The notes under the pieces were generated by a model. The model worked only from the letters and a program-made list of their open reading frames with translations. It made no database searches and was not told the origin of the DNA. Source: Flavobacterium sp. (GTDB taxonomy: Bacteria > Bacteroidota > Bacteroidia > Flavobacteriales > Flavobacteriaceae). From it: 50,757 nt of DNA. How positions within the stretch are numbered: the first letter of the stretch is position 1; each line of letters opens with the position of its first letter. This document shows positions 9,801-18,085 of the stretch, in pieces. Position numbers and translations under genes: made by a program. The DNA lies in contig NZ_JANXTI010000071.1 in NCBI RefSeq assembly GCF_025352425.1, positions 1 to 50,757 of the forward strand. The letters are read 5' to 3'.

Positions 9801-9906
9801 AGATCAGGTTACAAAACTATCCGAAGATAAAAGAATGTATCACTTATTAGAAAGTGTTGGTACAAAGCCAAATGTGTTTTATCACGTTAAAGTTAGAAAT
9901 ACGTAG
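6841..9906 (+). CDS. actB: Alternative complex III subunit ActB, molybdopterin-like/Fe-S fusion
   Basis: ActB is the large peripheral subunit of alternative complex III. At 1021 residues it joins a molybdopterin-oxidoreductase-like part (about 75-740) with a ferredoxin-like part (about 755-1010). Four cysteine clusters are visible: CTGCGACVIAC from 764, CQHCNHAPCETVCP, CVGTRYCANNCP and CSMC...CSAACSTGA, matching one [3Fe-4S] and three [4Fe-4S] clusters in known homologues. In solved complexes the molybdopterin domain holds no cofactor. The N-terminus has a twin-arginine signal, TTRRDFLK (RR at 52-53), followed by a lipobox TLAAC (Cys71), so it is probably a Tat-exported lipoprotein. The 50 residues before the RR are longer than in most Tat signals. 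Confidence 0.93.
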   Translation: MSSNKKYWKSVEELNENSSIVEALRNNEFVEEIPTDEFLSDKEALSSSSTTRRDFLKYVGFTTAAATLAACEGPVHKSIPYVLQPEQVIPGVADYYATSMFDGFDFANLLVKTREGRPIKIENNTIAGAKFAANARVHASVLSLYDSMRLKITKVAQKNATWQEADLKIKASLADAKTKGGQVVLLTNTLASPSTEKLIAEFIAKNPTAKHVTYDAVSESAALDAFEAAYGERALVDYDFSKANTIVSIGADFLGDWQGGSFDSGYAKGRVPQAGKMSKHYQFEANMTLSGAAADKRVPMTIANQKQALVKIYNVITGSAISTGKVANEEVVTKAAQQLKAEGTKGLLVSGIQDKNAQLLVLAINSALASEAFSTIGTRQIRKGSNEKVAQLIADMNAGSVHTLIMSGVNPVYTLADSAKFVSGLKKVKLSAAFSIREDETASITNIAVPAPHYLETWNDLMLTKGTYSLTQPTIRPLFSSKQFQEGLLSWNENSADYYDYIKANAASYTNGASWNQTVHDGVAVGTPAGASASSGDYAAAANTLAQSKTANGFELVLYTKTGLGDGQQANNPWLQEFPDPITRVAWDNYVTISKADADSKELGFENRIVANGGLNGSYATLTVNGIKLENVPVIIQPGQAKGTLGLALGYGKKVGLKEEMQVGLNAYAFYANFNNVQSVTIAKASGEHEFSCVQSQKTLMGRGDIIKETNLTIFNTKDAKEWNTVPMVSLDHKEVEATKVDLWDSFDRSVGHHFNLSIDLNACTGCGACVIACHAENNVPVVGKAEIRRSRDMHWLRIDRYYSSEDTFAEDNEKKENFEGLFGKKGSLGGFGEMENPADNPQISFQPVMCQHCNHAPCETVCPVAATSHGRQGQNQMAYNRCVGTRYCANNCPYKVRRFNWFLYNNNDEFDFHMNNDLGRMVLNPDVNVRSRGVMEKCSMCIQKTQLTILTAKREGREVNVDEFQTACSAACSTGAIVFGDVNNKEDQVTKLSEDKRMYHLLESVGTKPNVFYHVKVRNT

Positions 9907-9938
9907 TATAAAAAATATTAATTAAGAAATAAAGGAAT

Positions 9939-11348
9939 ATGTCGTCTCATTACGAAGCACCCATTAGAAAACCATTAGTTATAGGTGAAAAATCATATCA
10001 CGATATAACTGTAGATATAGCTGCTCCAATTGAAGGAAGAGCTAACAAACAGTGGTGGACTGTATTTACTATTGCATTAATAGCTTTCCTTTGGGGAATC
10101 AGCTGTATCATTTATACCATTTCAACAGGTATCGGAACATGGGGATTAAATAAAACAGTTGGTTGGGCTTGGGATATTACTAACTTCGTGTGGTGGGTAG
10201 GTATTGGTCACGCCGGTACACTTATTTCTGCCGTGTTATTATTATTCCGTCAGCGATGGAGAATGGCGATTAACCGTTCTGCAGAAGCGATGACTATCTT
10301 TTCTGTAATCCAAGCGGCAATATTTCCGGTTATTCACATGGGTCGTCCATGGTTAGCATATTGGGTATTACCAATTCCAAATCAATTCGGTTCACTATGG
10401 GTAAATTTTAACTCGCCGTTGCTTTGGGACGTATTTGCAATCTCAACCTATCTTTCTGTATCATTGGTTTTCTGGTGGACAGGATTACTGCCGGATTTTG
10501 CAATGCTTAGAGACAGAGCCGTAACCCCTTTTGCAAAAAAGATATATTCAATATTAAGTTTTGGATGGAGTGGAAGAGCAAAAGACTGGCAACGTTTTGA
10601 AGAAGTATCTTTGGTACTTGCAGGTTTAGCAACACCACTTGTGCTTTCGGTTCATACCATTGTAAGTATGGACTTTGCTACGTCGATTGTACCAGGTTGG
10701 CATACTACGATTTTCCCGCCTTACTTCGTTGCCGGTGCGGTATTTTCAGGATTTGCAATGGTAAACACCCTGCTTATCATTATGAGAAAGGTATCTAATC
10801 TTGAAGATTATATCACAATTCAACATATCGAATTAATGAATATTGTAATAATGATTACGGGTTCTATAGTAGGTGTTGCTTATATTACTGAGTTATTTAT
10901 CGCTTGGTATTCCGGTGTTGAATTTGAACAATATGCATTCTTAAACAGAGCAACCGGACCTTACTGGTGGGCATACTGGTCGATGATGACATGTAATGTT
11001 TTCTCTCCACAGTTTATGTGGTTCAAAAAATTAAGAACAAGTATTATGTTCTCTTTCATTATCTCAATTGTGGTAAATATCGGTATGTGGTTTGAGCGTT
11101 TCGTAATTATCGTAACCTCATTGCACAGGGATTATCTTCCATCATCATGGACGATGTTTCAACCAACGTTTGTAGATATTGGGATTTTTATTGGAACAAT
11201 AGGTTTCTTCTTTGTATTATTCCTTTTATATGCCAGAACTTTCCCAGTGATTGCACAAGCAGAGGTTAAAACAATCCTGAAATCTTCGGGAGAGAATTAC
11301 AAGAGACAAAGAGAATTAGGAGGTCATAACCATTCAGATAAACATTAA
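9939..11348 (+). CDS. actC: Alternative complex III subunit ActC (NrfD-like membrane subunit)
   Basis: ActC is an integral membrane quinol-binding subunit related to NrfD/PsrC. The 469-residue protein has many hydrophobic helices (for example about 45-65, 88-106, 120-140, 165-185, 225-250 and 260-285) and aromatic-rich loops such as VGWAWDITNFVWWVGIGHAG near the first conserved helix pair. The tail ends in a His-rich GGHNHSDKH. It follows actB by 32 bases and precedes actD by 8 bases. It is paralogous to ActF further down the operon. Confidence 0.93.
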   Translation: MSSHYEAPIRKPLVIGEKSYHDITVDIAAPIEGRANKQWWTVFTIALIAFLWGISCIIYTISTGIGTWGLNKTVGWAWDITNFVWWVGIGHAGTLISAVLLLFRQRWRMAINRSAEAMTIFSVIQAAIFPVIHMGRPWLAYWVLPIPNQFGSLWVNFNSPLLWDVFAISTYLSVSLVFWWTGLLPDFAMLRDRAVTPFAKKIYSILSFGWSGRAKDWQRFEEVSLVLAGLATPLVLSVHTIVSMDFATSIVPGWHTTIFPPYFVAGAVFSGFAMVNTLLIIMRKVSNLEDYITIQHIELMNIVIMITGSIVGVAYITELFIAWYSGVEFEQYAFLNRATGPYWWAYWSMMTCNVFSPQFMWFKKLRTSIMFSFIISIVVNIGMWFERFVIIVTSLHRDYLPSSWTMFQPTFVDIGIFIGTIGFFFVLFLLYARTFPVIAQAEVKTILKSSGENYKRQRELGGHNHSDKH

Positions 11349-11356
11349 TAATTGCT

Positions 11357-11890
11357 ATGAGTAGTAATAAAGTTATACACGCAATATACAATGATGATGA
11401 TGTATTGATGGACGCAGTTCACAAAACAAGAGCCGCTCATCATCATATTGAAGAAGTTTTTACGCCGTTCCCGGTTCATGGTTTGGATAAAGCTATGGGA
11501 ATTGCTCCAACACGATTAGCTATTTGTGCTTTCATTTATGGATGTATTGGTTTGACAGTAGCTACGACAATGATGAATTATATCATGATTCAGGATTGGC
11601 CGCAAGATATTGGAGGTAAACCAAGTTTTGCCTACTATCAAAATATGCCGGCATTTGTGCCAATTATGTTTGAGATGACGGTGTTCTTTGCAGCGCATTT
11701 AATGGTTATTACTTTTTATATGAGAAGTAGATTATGGCCATTCAAACAAGCTGAAAATCCTGATGTCAGAACAACTGACGACCATTTTTTAATGGAAGTT
11801 TCTGTAAAAGATAATGAAGAAGAATTGGTAAAATTTTTCAAAAGCACAGGCGCAGTAGAAGTTAAAGTAGTTGAAATTGATAAGCATTAA
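11357..11890 (+). CDS. actD: Alternative complex III subunit ActD (DUF3341)
   Basis: A 177-residue membrane subunit of alternative complex III. The N-terminal part (about 1-50) resembles DUF3341 with the VFTPFPVHGLDKAMGI segment, and two transmembrane helices follow at about 53-75 and 98-118. It contacts the NrfD-like subunits in known structures. A short acidic cytoplasmic-type tail follows. The gene starts 8 bases after actC and ends 7 bases before the actE start, which indicates tight translational coupling. Confidence 0.92.
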   Translation: MSSNKVIHAIYNDDDVLMDAVHKTRAAHHHIEEVFTPFPVHGLDKAMGIAPTRLAICAFIYGCIGLTVATTMMNYIMIQDWPQDIGGKPSFAYYQNMPAFVPIMFEMTVFFAAHLMVITFYMRSRLWPFKQAENPDVRTTDDHFLMEVSVKDNEEELVKFFKSTGAVEVKVVEIDKH

Positions 11891-11897
11891 TATAGAT

Positions 11898-12458
11898 ATG
11901 AAAAGTTTACTTAAAATAGCATTTGTATTAGGTATCGTTGTTTCCTTTTCGTCTTGTAAAGATAATTTGAAACCGAACTACCAATATATGCCAAACATGT
12001 ACGAATCGGTAGCTTACGAAACCTATTCACAATCGGACGCTTTCAATTCGCCAACAGGTTTAAAAGGTAAAGAAGGTCAGCTTCCACCAAACGGTTCAAT
12101 CAAAAGAGGATTCGTACCTTATGAAATTCCGAATACGACCGAAGGATATAACTTCTCTAAAACAATTACAAAATCACCACTAGATTCTACAGCGGTTGAT
12201 ATGAAAAAATCGGAAGAATTATTCGTGATCTATTGTGCCATTTGTCATGGAACAGCCGGTGATGGACAAGGAAAATTGGTAAAACAACAAAAATTCCTGG
12301 GAGTACCAAATTACAAAGACAGACAAATTTCTGTAGGTAGTATTTTCCATGTTCAAACGTATGGATTAAATTCAATGGGTTCTTACGCAAACCAATTGAC
12401 GCAACAAGAGCGTTGGATGATTGCAGGGTATGTTTTGGAACTTAAAAGCAAATTATAA
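11898..12458 (+). CDS. actE: Alternative complex III subunit ActE, monoheme cytochrome c lipoprotein
   Basis: ActE is the small monoheme cytochrome c of alternative complex III. I place the start at ATG 11898 (MKSLLKIAFVLGIVVSFSSC), giving 186 residues with a lipoprotein signal whose lipobox cysteine is in SFSSCKDN; a longer reading from 11871 overlaps actD and would spoil the signal. The single heme site is CAICH in FVIYCAICHGTAGDGQG, with a likely distal Met near GLNSMGSYA. It lies in the middle of act-cox and should pass electrons from the complex to the oxidase. Confidence 0.92.
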   Translation: MKSLLKIAFVLGIVVSFSSCKDNLKPNYQYMPNMYESVAYETYSQSDAFNSPTGLKGKEGQLPPNGSIKRGFVPYEIPNTTEGYNFSKTITKSPLDSTAVDMKKSEELFVIYCAICHGTAGDGQGKLVKQQKFLGVPNYKDRQISVGSIFHVQTYGLNSMGSYANQLTQQERWMIAGYVLELKSKL

Positions 12459-12485
12459 TTGTAAAACAAACTGATTGTTATAGAT

Positions 12486-13820
12486 ATGTATACCTTTTCA
12501 AGTAAATTAAAAACTTTTTCTTTCATCTTAATGCTTCTAGGAGCTTTGGGTATTGGTATTGGTTTTATGTCGGCCCCAAAAACAATTCAAGATGTCGAGA
12601 CTATCCTGAAAACTGAAGAAGCACATCACGAAGGTGGACACGAAGCTGTAGCAGCTCATGAAGAAGTAAAATCATCAACTGAAGTTAAAGCAGAACACGA
12701 AGAGCATGTAGAACATGTTTTTCACCAATTACAAAATAAACCGTGGGCAGCATTATATGTTGCATGTATCTTCTTCCTGTTAATAACAATGGGAGTTTTA
12801 GCATTTTATGGTATTCAACAAGTGGCACAGGCAGGCTGGTCTCCGGTATTGTTCAGGGTAATGCAGGGAATTACAGCTTATTTACCGGTAATATCGGTTA
12901 TTTTCTTTGTAATCTTATTGTTATCAGGATTCCATGTTAACCATTTGTTCGTATGGATGAAAGAAGGCGTTGCTGACCCAAATAGCCCAAATTACGACGA
13001 GATAATTGCAGGTAAATCAGGCTATTTAAATTTCGCTTTTTGGATTTCAAGAGCGGCAATTTTCCTATTAGGCTGGAATTTGTACCGCTATTTATCACGA
13101 AAAAATTGTTTGGCTCAGGACGAAGCTAACGATGATGTTTTTTACAAAAAGAACTTTAAAATGTCAGCGGCATTTCTTGTTTTCTTTATCGTTTCGGAGT
13201 CTATAATGTCCTGGGACTGGATTATGTCAATTGATCCACATTGGTTCAGTACACTTTTCGGATGGTATGTTTTTGCAAGTTTTGTTGTGAGTGGTGTTAC
13301 CGTAATTCAATTGGTGACAATTTATCTGAAATCTAAAGGATATTTGGAAAATGTAAACTCTAGCCATATACACGATTTATCGAAATTTATGTTTGGATTC
13401 AGTGTTTTCTGGACTTACTTATGGTTTTCACAATTTATGTTGATTTGGTATGCCAATATTCCTGAAGAAGTTACCTATTTCAAAACAAGGATAGAACTAT
13501 ACAACCTACCGTTTTTTGGTGCGTTCTTCATGAATTTTGTTTTCCCGATTTTACTTTTAGTAAATACCGATTTCAAACGTATTTATTGGATAGTTGTGAT
13601 GGGAGGTATCGTAATTTTGACCGGACATTATATTGATTTCTTCAATATGATTATGCCGGGAACAGTTGGTGACAGATGGTTTATCGGAATTCCAGAAATA
13701 TCAGCACTATTGTTTTTCTTTGGATTATTCATTTTTGTTGTGTTCAATGCTTTAACAAAAGTGCCGTTACTTCCAAAACGAAATCCTTTCATTGAAGAAA
13801 GTAAACATTTTCATTATTAA
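12486..13820 (+). CDS. actF: Alternative complex III subunit ActF (NrfD-like membrane subunit)
   Basis: The second NrfD-like membrane subunit of alternative complex III, 444 residues with about ten hydrophobic helices. After the first helix (about 12-31) there is a charged, His-rich stretch (about 44-82: AHHEGGHE, AAHEE, HEEHVEHVFH), unusual for the family core and likely a soluble loop. Later helices contain the WISRAAIFLLGWNLYRYLSRK and WDWIMSIDPHWFSTLFGWY segments characteristic of ActF. It is the last act gene, 19 bases before coxB, which supports a physical link between the complex and the oxidase. Confidence 0.92.
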   Translation: MYTFSSKLKTFSFILMLLGALGIGIGFMSAPKTIQDVETILKTEEAHHEGGHEAVAAHEEVKSSTEVKAEHEEHVEHVFHQLQNKPWAALYVACIFFLLITMGVLAFYGIQQVAQAGWSPVLFRVMQGITAYLPVISVIFFVILLLSGFHVNHLFVWMKEGVADPNSPNYDEIIAGKSGYLNFAFWISRAAIFLLGWNLYRYLSRKNCLAQDEANDDVFYKKNFKMSAAFLVFFIVSESIMSWDWIMSIDPHWFSTLFGWYVFASFVVSGVTVIQLVTIYLKSKGYLENVNSSHIHDLSKFMFGFSVFWTYLWFSQFMLIWYANIPEEVTYFKTRIELYNLPFFGAFFMNFVFPILLLVNTDFKRIYWIVVMGGIVILTGHYIDFFNMIMPGTVGDRWFIGIPEISALLFFFGLFIFVVFNALTKVPLLPKRNPFIEESKHFHY

Positions 13821-13839
13821 TATTTAAAGTAAATTACAA

Positions 13840-15024
13840 ATGACAACTCTTTTGGTACTTATAGTTGTAGTTTTATTGGCAGTTGCCTTGTGGCAGTTAA
13901 CTAAGATATTCGACTTAACACAAGTCGGGGCTAACGTTAACAACACGCAGGTTGCAAATGATAATGATAATAAAGTTAACGGTTACTTGATGTTTGGGTT
14001 TCTTGTTTTCATTTACCTGACAACAATCTGGTGTCTTGTGTATTACGGAAAGTTCCCTTTAATTGGAGATTCAGCTTCGCAACACGGACCACAACTTGAT
14101 AATTTGATGGTTATTACGATGGTTCTTATATTCATTGTTCAAACTATTACACAAGCCTTATTGCACTACTTTGCTTTTAAATACAGAGGAAGACAAGGGC
14201 AACAAGCTCTTTATTTTGCCGATAGCAATAAATTAGAATTTATTTGGAGTGTTATACCGGCTATTGTATTGGCAGTATTAATTCTTTACGGATTATATGC
14301 CTGGACAAATATTATGTTTGTGGATGAAAAAGATAATAAGGATGCGATTGTAATTGAGTTGTACGCACAACAATTTAAATGGGAAGCAAGATATTCCGGT
14401 GCAGATGATGTATTAGGAAAAGCAAACGTAAGATATATTGAAGGCGTAAATAATCTGGGAGTTGATTTATCAGATCCAAATGCACAGGATGACTTTACTT
14501 CTTCGGAATTACATATTCCAAAAGGGACAAGGATTATCTTCAAAATGAGATCGCAAGACGTATTGCACTCAGCGTATATGCCACATTTTAGAGCACAAAT
14601 GAACTGTGTTCCCGGAATGGTAACTAATTTTTCATTCATACCAACAGTTACTACTGCTGAAATGAGAGAAAACGCAGATATGGTTGAAAAGGTTGCTAAC
14701 ATCAACAATATCAGAGCTAAGAAAAGCCTTGATTTAGTTGCCAAAGGAGAACCTGCACTTGATCCTTACACATTTGATTATTTATTATTGTGTAATAAAA
14801 TTTGTGGTGCTTCACATTACAACATGCAAATGAAAGTAGTGGTTGACACGCCGGAAGAATACAGAGCCTGGCTAAAAGAAAATGCACCAAAAACAATTGT
14901 GCTTGCCGTAAAAGCTGCAGCTGCAGAAGCAAAAGCATCGGAAGCCGGAGAAACAAAGTCAAAAGATTCAACTAATGCAACAAGCAAAGACACCACTGTC
15001 GTTGCTCAGGCGGAAATGAAATAA
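13840..15024 (+). CDS. coxB: Cytochrome c oxidase subunit II
   Basis: Subunit II holds the CuA centre that accepts electrons and passes them to subunit I. The 394-residue protein shows four hydrophobic segments (about 1-24, 47-68, 88-108 and 131-153), two more than the usual two. The cupredoxin domain carries His243 in DVLHSAYMPH and the CuA motif CNKICGASHYNM (Cys318, Cys322, His326, Met329). Its C-terminus continues about 45 residues beyond the domain in an Ala/Glu/Lys/Ser/Thr-rich tail. No CxxCH is present, so it is not a caa3-type fusion. It lies between actF and coxA. Confidence 0.93.
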   Translation: MTTLLVLIVVVLLAVALWQLTKIFDLTQVGANVNNTQVANDNDNKVNGYLMFGFLVFIYLTTIWCLVYYGKFPLIGDSASQHGPQLDNLMVITMVLIFIVQTITQALLHYFAFKYRGRQGQQALYFADSNKLEFIWSVIPAIVLAVLILYGLYAWTNIMFVDEKDNKDAIVIELYAQQFKWEARYSGADDVLGKANVRYIEGVNNLGVDLSDPNAQDDFTSSELHIPKGTRIIFKMRSQDVLHSAYMPHFRAQMNCVPGMVTNFSFIPTVTTAEMRENADMVEKVANINNIRAKKSLDLVAKGEPALDPYTFDYLLLCNKICGASHYNMQMKVVVDTPEEYRAWLKENAPKTIVLAVKAAAAEAKASEAGETKSKDSTNATSKDTTVVAQAEMK

Positions 15025-15047
15025 ATAAAATTTAAAGTTTACCTAAT

Positions 15048-16847
15048 ATGTCAGCAGAAGCTCACAATCACGATCACGGTCACGACGAACACGAACACCA
15101 CCATAAAGACACGTTCATTACTAAATATATTTTTAGTATTGATCACAAGATGATTGCCAAACAATATTTGATTACGGGAATCATTATGGGTATTGTCGGT
15201 GTTGGAATGTCAATGCTTTTCAGAATGCAGATAGCCTGGCCTGAACAATCATTTAAGATTTTTAGTTTTTTCCTTGGTGAAAGAATGGCTCCGGGCGGAG
15301 TTATGACTAACGAAACTTATTTGTCATTAGTAACCATACACGGTACCATCATGGTATTCTTTGTATTGACTGCTGCGCTAAGTGGTACATTCAGTAACTT
15401 ATTGATTCCACTCCAAATTGGAGCAAGGGATATGGCCTCCGGAGTGTTGAACATGATTTCCTATTGGTTGTTTTTCATTTCAAGTGTTGTAATGATATCT
15501 TCTTTATTTGTTGAATCGGGACCTGCGAGTGCCGGCTGGACAATATATCCGCCATTAAGTGCTTTACCACAGGCTATTTCAGGCTCCGGCACGGGAATGA
15601 CTTTATGGTTGGTTTCAATGGCTATTTTCATCGCCGCTTCCTTATTGGGATCTTTGAATTATATCGTTACTGTAATCAATTTGAGAACAAAAGGAATGTC
15701 AATGACAAGATTGCCACTAACAATTTGGGCTTTCTTTATTACAGCCATCATCGGAGTAATCTCTTTTCCTGTATTGCTTTCAGCAGCTTTGATGTTGATT
15801 ATGGATAGAAGTTTCGGAACTTCATTCTTCTTATCTGATATCTATATTGCTGGTGAAGTTTTACATTATCAGGGTGGTTCTCCGGTATTATTCGAGCACT
15901 TATTCTGGTTCTTGGGTCACCCGGAAGTATATATCGTATTATTACCTGCATTAGGAATCACATCTGAAGTTCTTGCAACCAATTCCCGTAAACCAATCTT
16001 TGGTTACCGAGCAATGATTATGTCAATTATAGCAATTGCATTCTTATCAACCATCGTTTGGGGTCACCATATGTTTATCTCGGGAATGAATCCATTCCTA
16101 GGTTCTGTATTTACCTTTACGACCTTATTGATTGCTATTCCATCTGCTGTAAAAGCGTTCAACTACATCACAACTTTATGGAAAGGTAACCTGCAGTTAA
16201 ATCCTGCGATGTTATTCTCAATCGGATTGGTTTCCACTTTCATCACTGGAGGTTTGACCGGAATTATCCTTGGAGACAGTACATTGGATATTAACGTTCA
16301 CGATACCTATTTCGTAGTAGCCCACTTCCACTTGGTAATGGGTATCTCAGCTCTTTACGGAATGTTTGCCGGAATTTATCATTGGTTCCCAAAAATGTTC
16401 GGAAGAATGTTGAACAAAAATTTAGGTTATGTCCACTTTTGGGTAACGGCAACTTGTGCTTATGGAGTTTTCTTCCCGATGCACTTTATCGGAATGGCTG
16501 GTTTACCAAGAAGATATTATACTAATACAAACTTCCCATTATTTGATGATTTGCAGAATGTGAATGTAATCATTACTTGTTTTGCTTTAGTGGGTGGAGC
16601 TTTTCAATTGGTGTTTTTATACAACTTCTTTAGTAGCATTTTCTACGGTAAGAAAACAGTTCAAAACCCATGGAGATCAAATACGTTGGAATGGACTGCT
16701 CCAATAAAACATATCCACGGAAACTGGGAAGGTGAGATCCCTCACGTACACAGATGGCCATACGATTACAGCAAACCTGGACATGATGAAGATTTTGTTC
16801 CTCAACATATTCCGATGAAAGAGGGGGAAGAACAGTTACATCATTAA
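15048..16847 (+). CDS. coxA: Cytochrome c oxidase subunit I
   Basis: The catalytic, proton-pumping heme-copper oxidase subunit. The 599-residue protein has the expected metal ligands: His98 in TIHGTIM (low-spin heme), His291 with Tyr295 in GHPEVY (CuB and the cross-linked Tyr), His340/His341 in WGHHMF (CuB), and His426 and His428 in VAHFHLVMG (heme a3 and low-spin heme). The HPEVY motif places it in the A-type family. It starts with a striking His/Asp/Glu-rich tail (about 5-24) and ends in QLHH. It is the last gene of act-cox, followed by a terminator. Subunits III and IV are encoded about 18 kb away. Confidence 0.96.
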   Translation: MSAEAHNHDHGHDEHEHHHKDTFITKYIFSIDHKMIAKQYLITGIIMGIVGVGMSMLFRMQIAWPEQSFKIFSFFLGERMAPGGVMTNETYLSLVTIHGTIMVFFVLTAALSGTFSNLLIPLQIGARDMASGVLNMISYWLFFISSVVMISSLFVESGPASAGWTIYPPLSALPQAISGSGTGMTLWLVSMAIFIAASLLGSLNYIVTVINLRTKGMSMTRLPLTIWAFFITAIIGVISFPVLLSAALMLIMDRSFGTSFFLSDIYIAGEVLHYQGGSPVLFEHLFWFLGHPEVYIVLLPALGITSEVLATNSRKPIFGYRAMIMSIIAIAFLSTIVWGHHMFISGMNPFLGSVFTFTTLLIAIPSAVKAFNYITTLWKGNLQLNPAMLFSIGLVSTFITGGLTGIILGDSTLDINVHDTYFVVAHFHLVMGISALYGMFAGIYHWFPKMFGRMLNKNLGYVHFWVTATCAYGVFFPMHFIGMAGLPRRYYTNTNFPLFDDLQNVNVIITCFALVGGAFQLVFLYNFFSSIFYGKKTVQNPWRSNTLEWTAPIKHIHGNWEGEIPHVHRWPYDYSKPGHDEDFVPQHIPMKEGEEQLHH

Positions 16848-16866
16848 TTCAATAATATAAAATATA

Positions 16867-16895
16867 AAAATGCCTTTCCTTCCGAAGGGCATTTT
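16867..16895 (+). terminator. Terminator after coxA
   Basis: A 9-bp stem with one G-U pair (ATGCCTTTC / GAAGGGCAT) around a five-base loop, then ATTTTTATTT. It closes the act-cox operon about 20 bases after coxA and lies immediately before the ruvB promoter. Confidence 0.8.
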
Positions 16896-16897
16896 TA

Positions 16898-16924
16898 TTT
16901 GCACCCAACTTTGTTATATATTTG
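16898..16924 (+). promoter_or_regulatory. Promoter of ruvB, predicting a leaderless mRNA
   Basis: -7 box TATATTTG (16917-16924) with TTTG at 16898-16901 and a rather short 15-base spacer. The ATG of ruvB is at 16929, only four bases after the box, so transcription should start at or within a base or two of the start codon. Confidence 0.6.
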
Positions 16925-16928
16925 TAAA

Positions 16929-17951
16929 ATGAACGAGAATCTTGATCCAACCAATTCCAATTTTAACCCTGAAGAACTTGACCTCGAAAAAAAGTTAAGA
17001 CCTTTGTCTTTTGATGATTTTACCGGCCAGGAACAAGTGTTGGATAATCTAAAAGTATTCGTTGAAGCCGCTAATCAGCGAAGTGAAGCGCTTGATCATA
17101 CCTTGTTTCATGGTCCGCCGGGATTGGGAAAAACTACTTTGGCCAATATCTTGGCTAATGAATTGGGAGTTGGAATTAAAATTACTTCCGGACCGGTTTT
17201 AGACAAGCCGGGAGATTTAGCTGGATTACTTACCAACCTTGAAGAAAGAGATGTTTTGTTTATTGATGAAATTCATCGGTTAAGTCCGGTTGTTGAAGAA
17301 TATTTATATTCCGCCATGGAAGATTTTAAGATTGATATCATGATTGAATCCGGGCCAAATGCCAGAACAGTCCAAATCAATTTAAATCCGTTTACACTTG
17401 TAGGAGCAACAACACGCTCCGGATTATTGACAGCGCCAATGCGTGCCCGTTTCGGAATACAGAGCCGGTTACAATATTATAATACAGAACTTCTAACCAC
17501 CATAGTGCAGCGTAGTTCCAGCATTTTAAAGATGCCCATAACTATGGAGGCCGCAATTGAAATTGCCGGAAGAAGCCGTGGAACGCCTCGTATAGCTAAT
17601 GCACTTTTACGTCGGGTTCGTGATTTTGCCCAGATCAAAGGCAACGGCAAAATCGATATCGAAATTGCGAAATATGCGTTGAAAGCTTTACACGTTGATA
17701 CACATGGGTTGGATGAAATGGACAATAAAATCTTAACAACTATAATCGACAAATTCAAAGGCGGACCAGTTGGCATATCAACTTTAGCGACCGCAGTTTC
17801 CGAAAGCGGAGAAACAATTGAAGAAGTCTACGAACCATTCTTAATTCAGGAAGGTTTTATAATCCGAACCCCAAGAGGAAGAGAAGTTACTGAGAAAGCC
17901 TATAAACATTTAGGGAAAATCAAAACCAATATTCAGGGCGGATTGTTTTAG
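16929..17951 (+). CDS. ruvB: Holliday junction branch migration ATPase RuvB
   Basis: RuvB is the hexameric AAA+ motor that, with RuvA, drives branch migration of Holliday junctions. The start is put at ATG 16929 ([11 protein letters not shown]), giving 340 residues; an upstream start at 16899 would precede the promoter. Visible motifs are Walker [10 protein letters not shown], Walker [10 protein letters not shown], sensor 1 LVGATTRSG, an arginine finger in APMRARFGI, and the C-terminal winged-helix domain with [15 protein letters not shown]. ruvA is about 6 kb downstream in its own unit and ruvC is not in the window. The stop codon directly abuts an interspersed repeat. Confidence 0.96.
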   Translation: MNENLDPTNSNFNPEELDLEKKLRPLSFDDFTGQEQVLDNLKVFVEAANQRSEALDHTLFHGPPGLGKTTLANILANELGVGIKITSGPVLDKPGDLAGLLTNLEERDVLFIDEIHRLSPVVEEYLYSAMEDFKIDIMIESGPNARTVQINLNPFTLVGATTRSGLLTAPMRARFGIQSRLQYYNTELLTTIVQRSSSILKMPITMEAAIEIAGRSRGTPRIANALLRRVRDFAQIKGNGKIDIEIAKYALKALHVDTHGLDEMDNKILTTIIDKFKGGPVGISTLATAVSESGETIEEVYEPFLIQEGFIIRTPRGREVTEKAYKHLGKIKTNIQGGLF

Positions 17952-18054
17952 GGCGTTCCCGCTGAAAAAGCGGGCGGGCTTTCCGCTCCAATCTTTTTAC
18001 TGTGGCTTGCGAAAGCAATCCACAATAAAAAGGATTTATGCTTCAATCCCTAAC
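17952..18054. repeat. Interspersed Flavobacterium-type hairpin repeat, copy A
   Basis: Starting right after the ruvB stop: GGCGTTCCCGC...GCTCCAATCTTTTTA, a hairpin TGTGGCTTGC-GAAA-GCAATCCACA, then TAAAAAGGATTT and a decayed end resembling CAATCGGGGCTAA. It shares the TTCCCGCTtt, TCCAATCTTTTTA and TAAAAAGGATTT blocks with copy C (reverse complemented) while the central stem differs in sequence but still pairs. The ATG at 18038 falls within this copy. Confidence 0.75.
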
Positions 18055-18085
18055 GCAACTACCGGATTTTTTAAATTACAAAACA

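Noticed and set aside
11871..11897. Longer actE reading that overlaps actD
   Set aside because: It would put polar residues before the lipoprotein signal; ATG 11898 gives a normal lipobox signal.
14286..14744. 152-residue minus-strand frame inside coxB
   Set aside because: Opposite the conserved cupredoxin region of CoxB; no start context and no known motif.
16900..16910. CACCCAAC string resembling the IS end at 125-132
   Set aside because: Only eight bases match, with no transposase or second end nearby; treated as chance.
16899..16928. Upstream start for ruvB
   Set aside because: The extension covers the -7 box and would precede the predicted transcription start.
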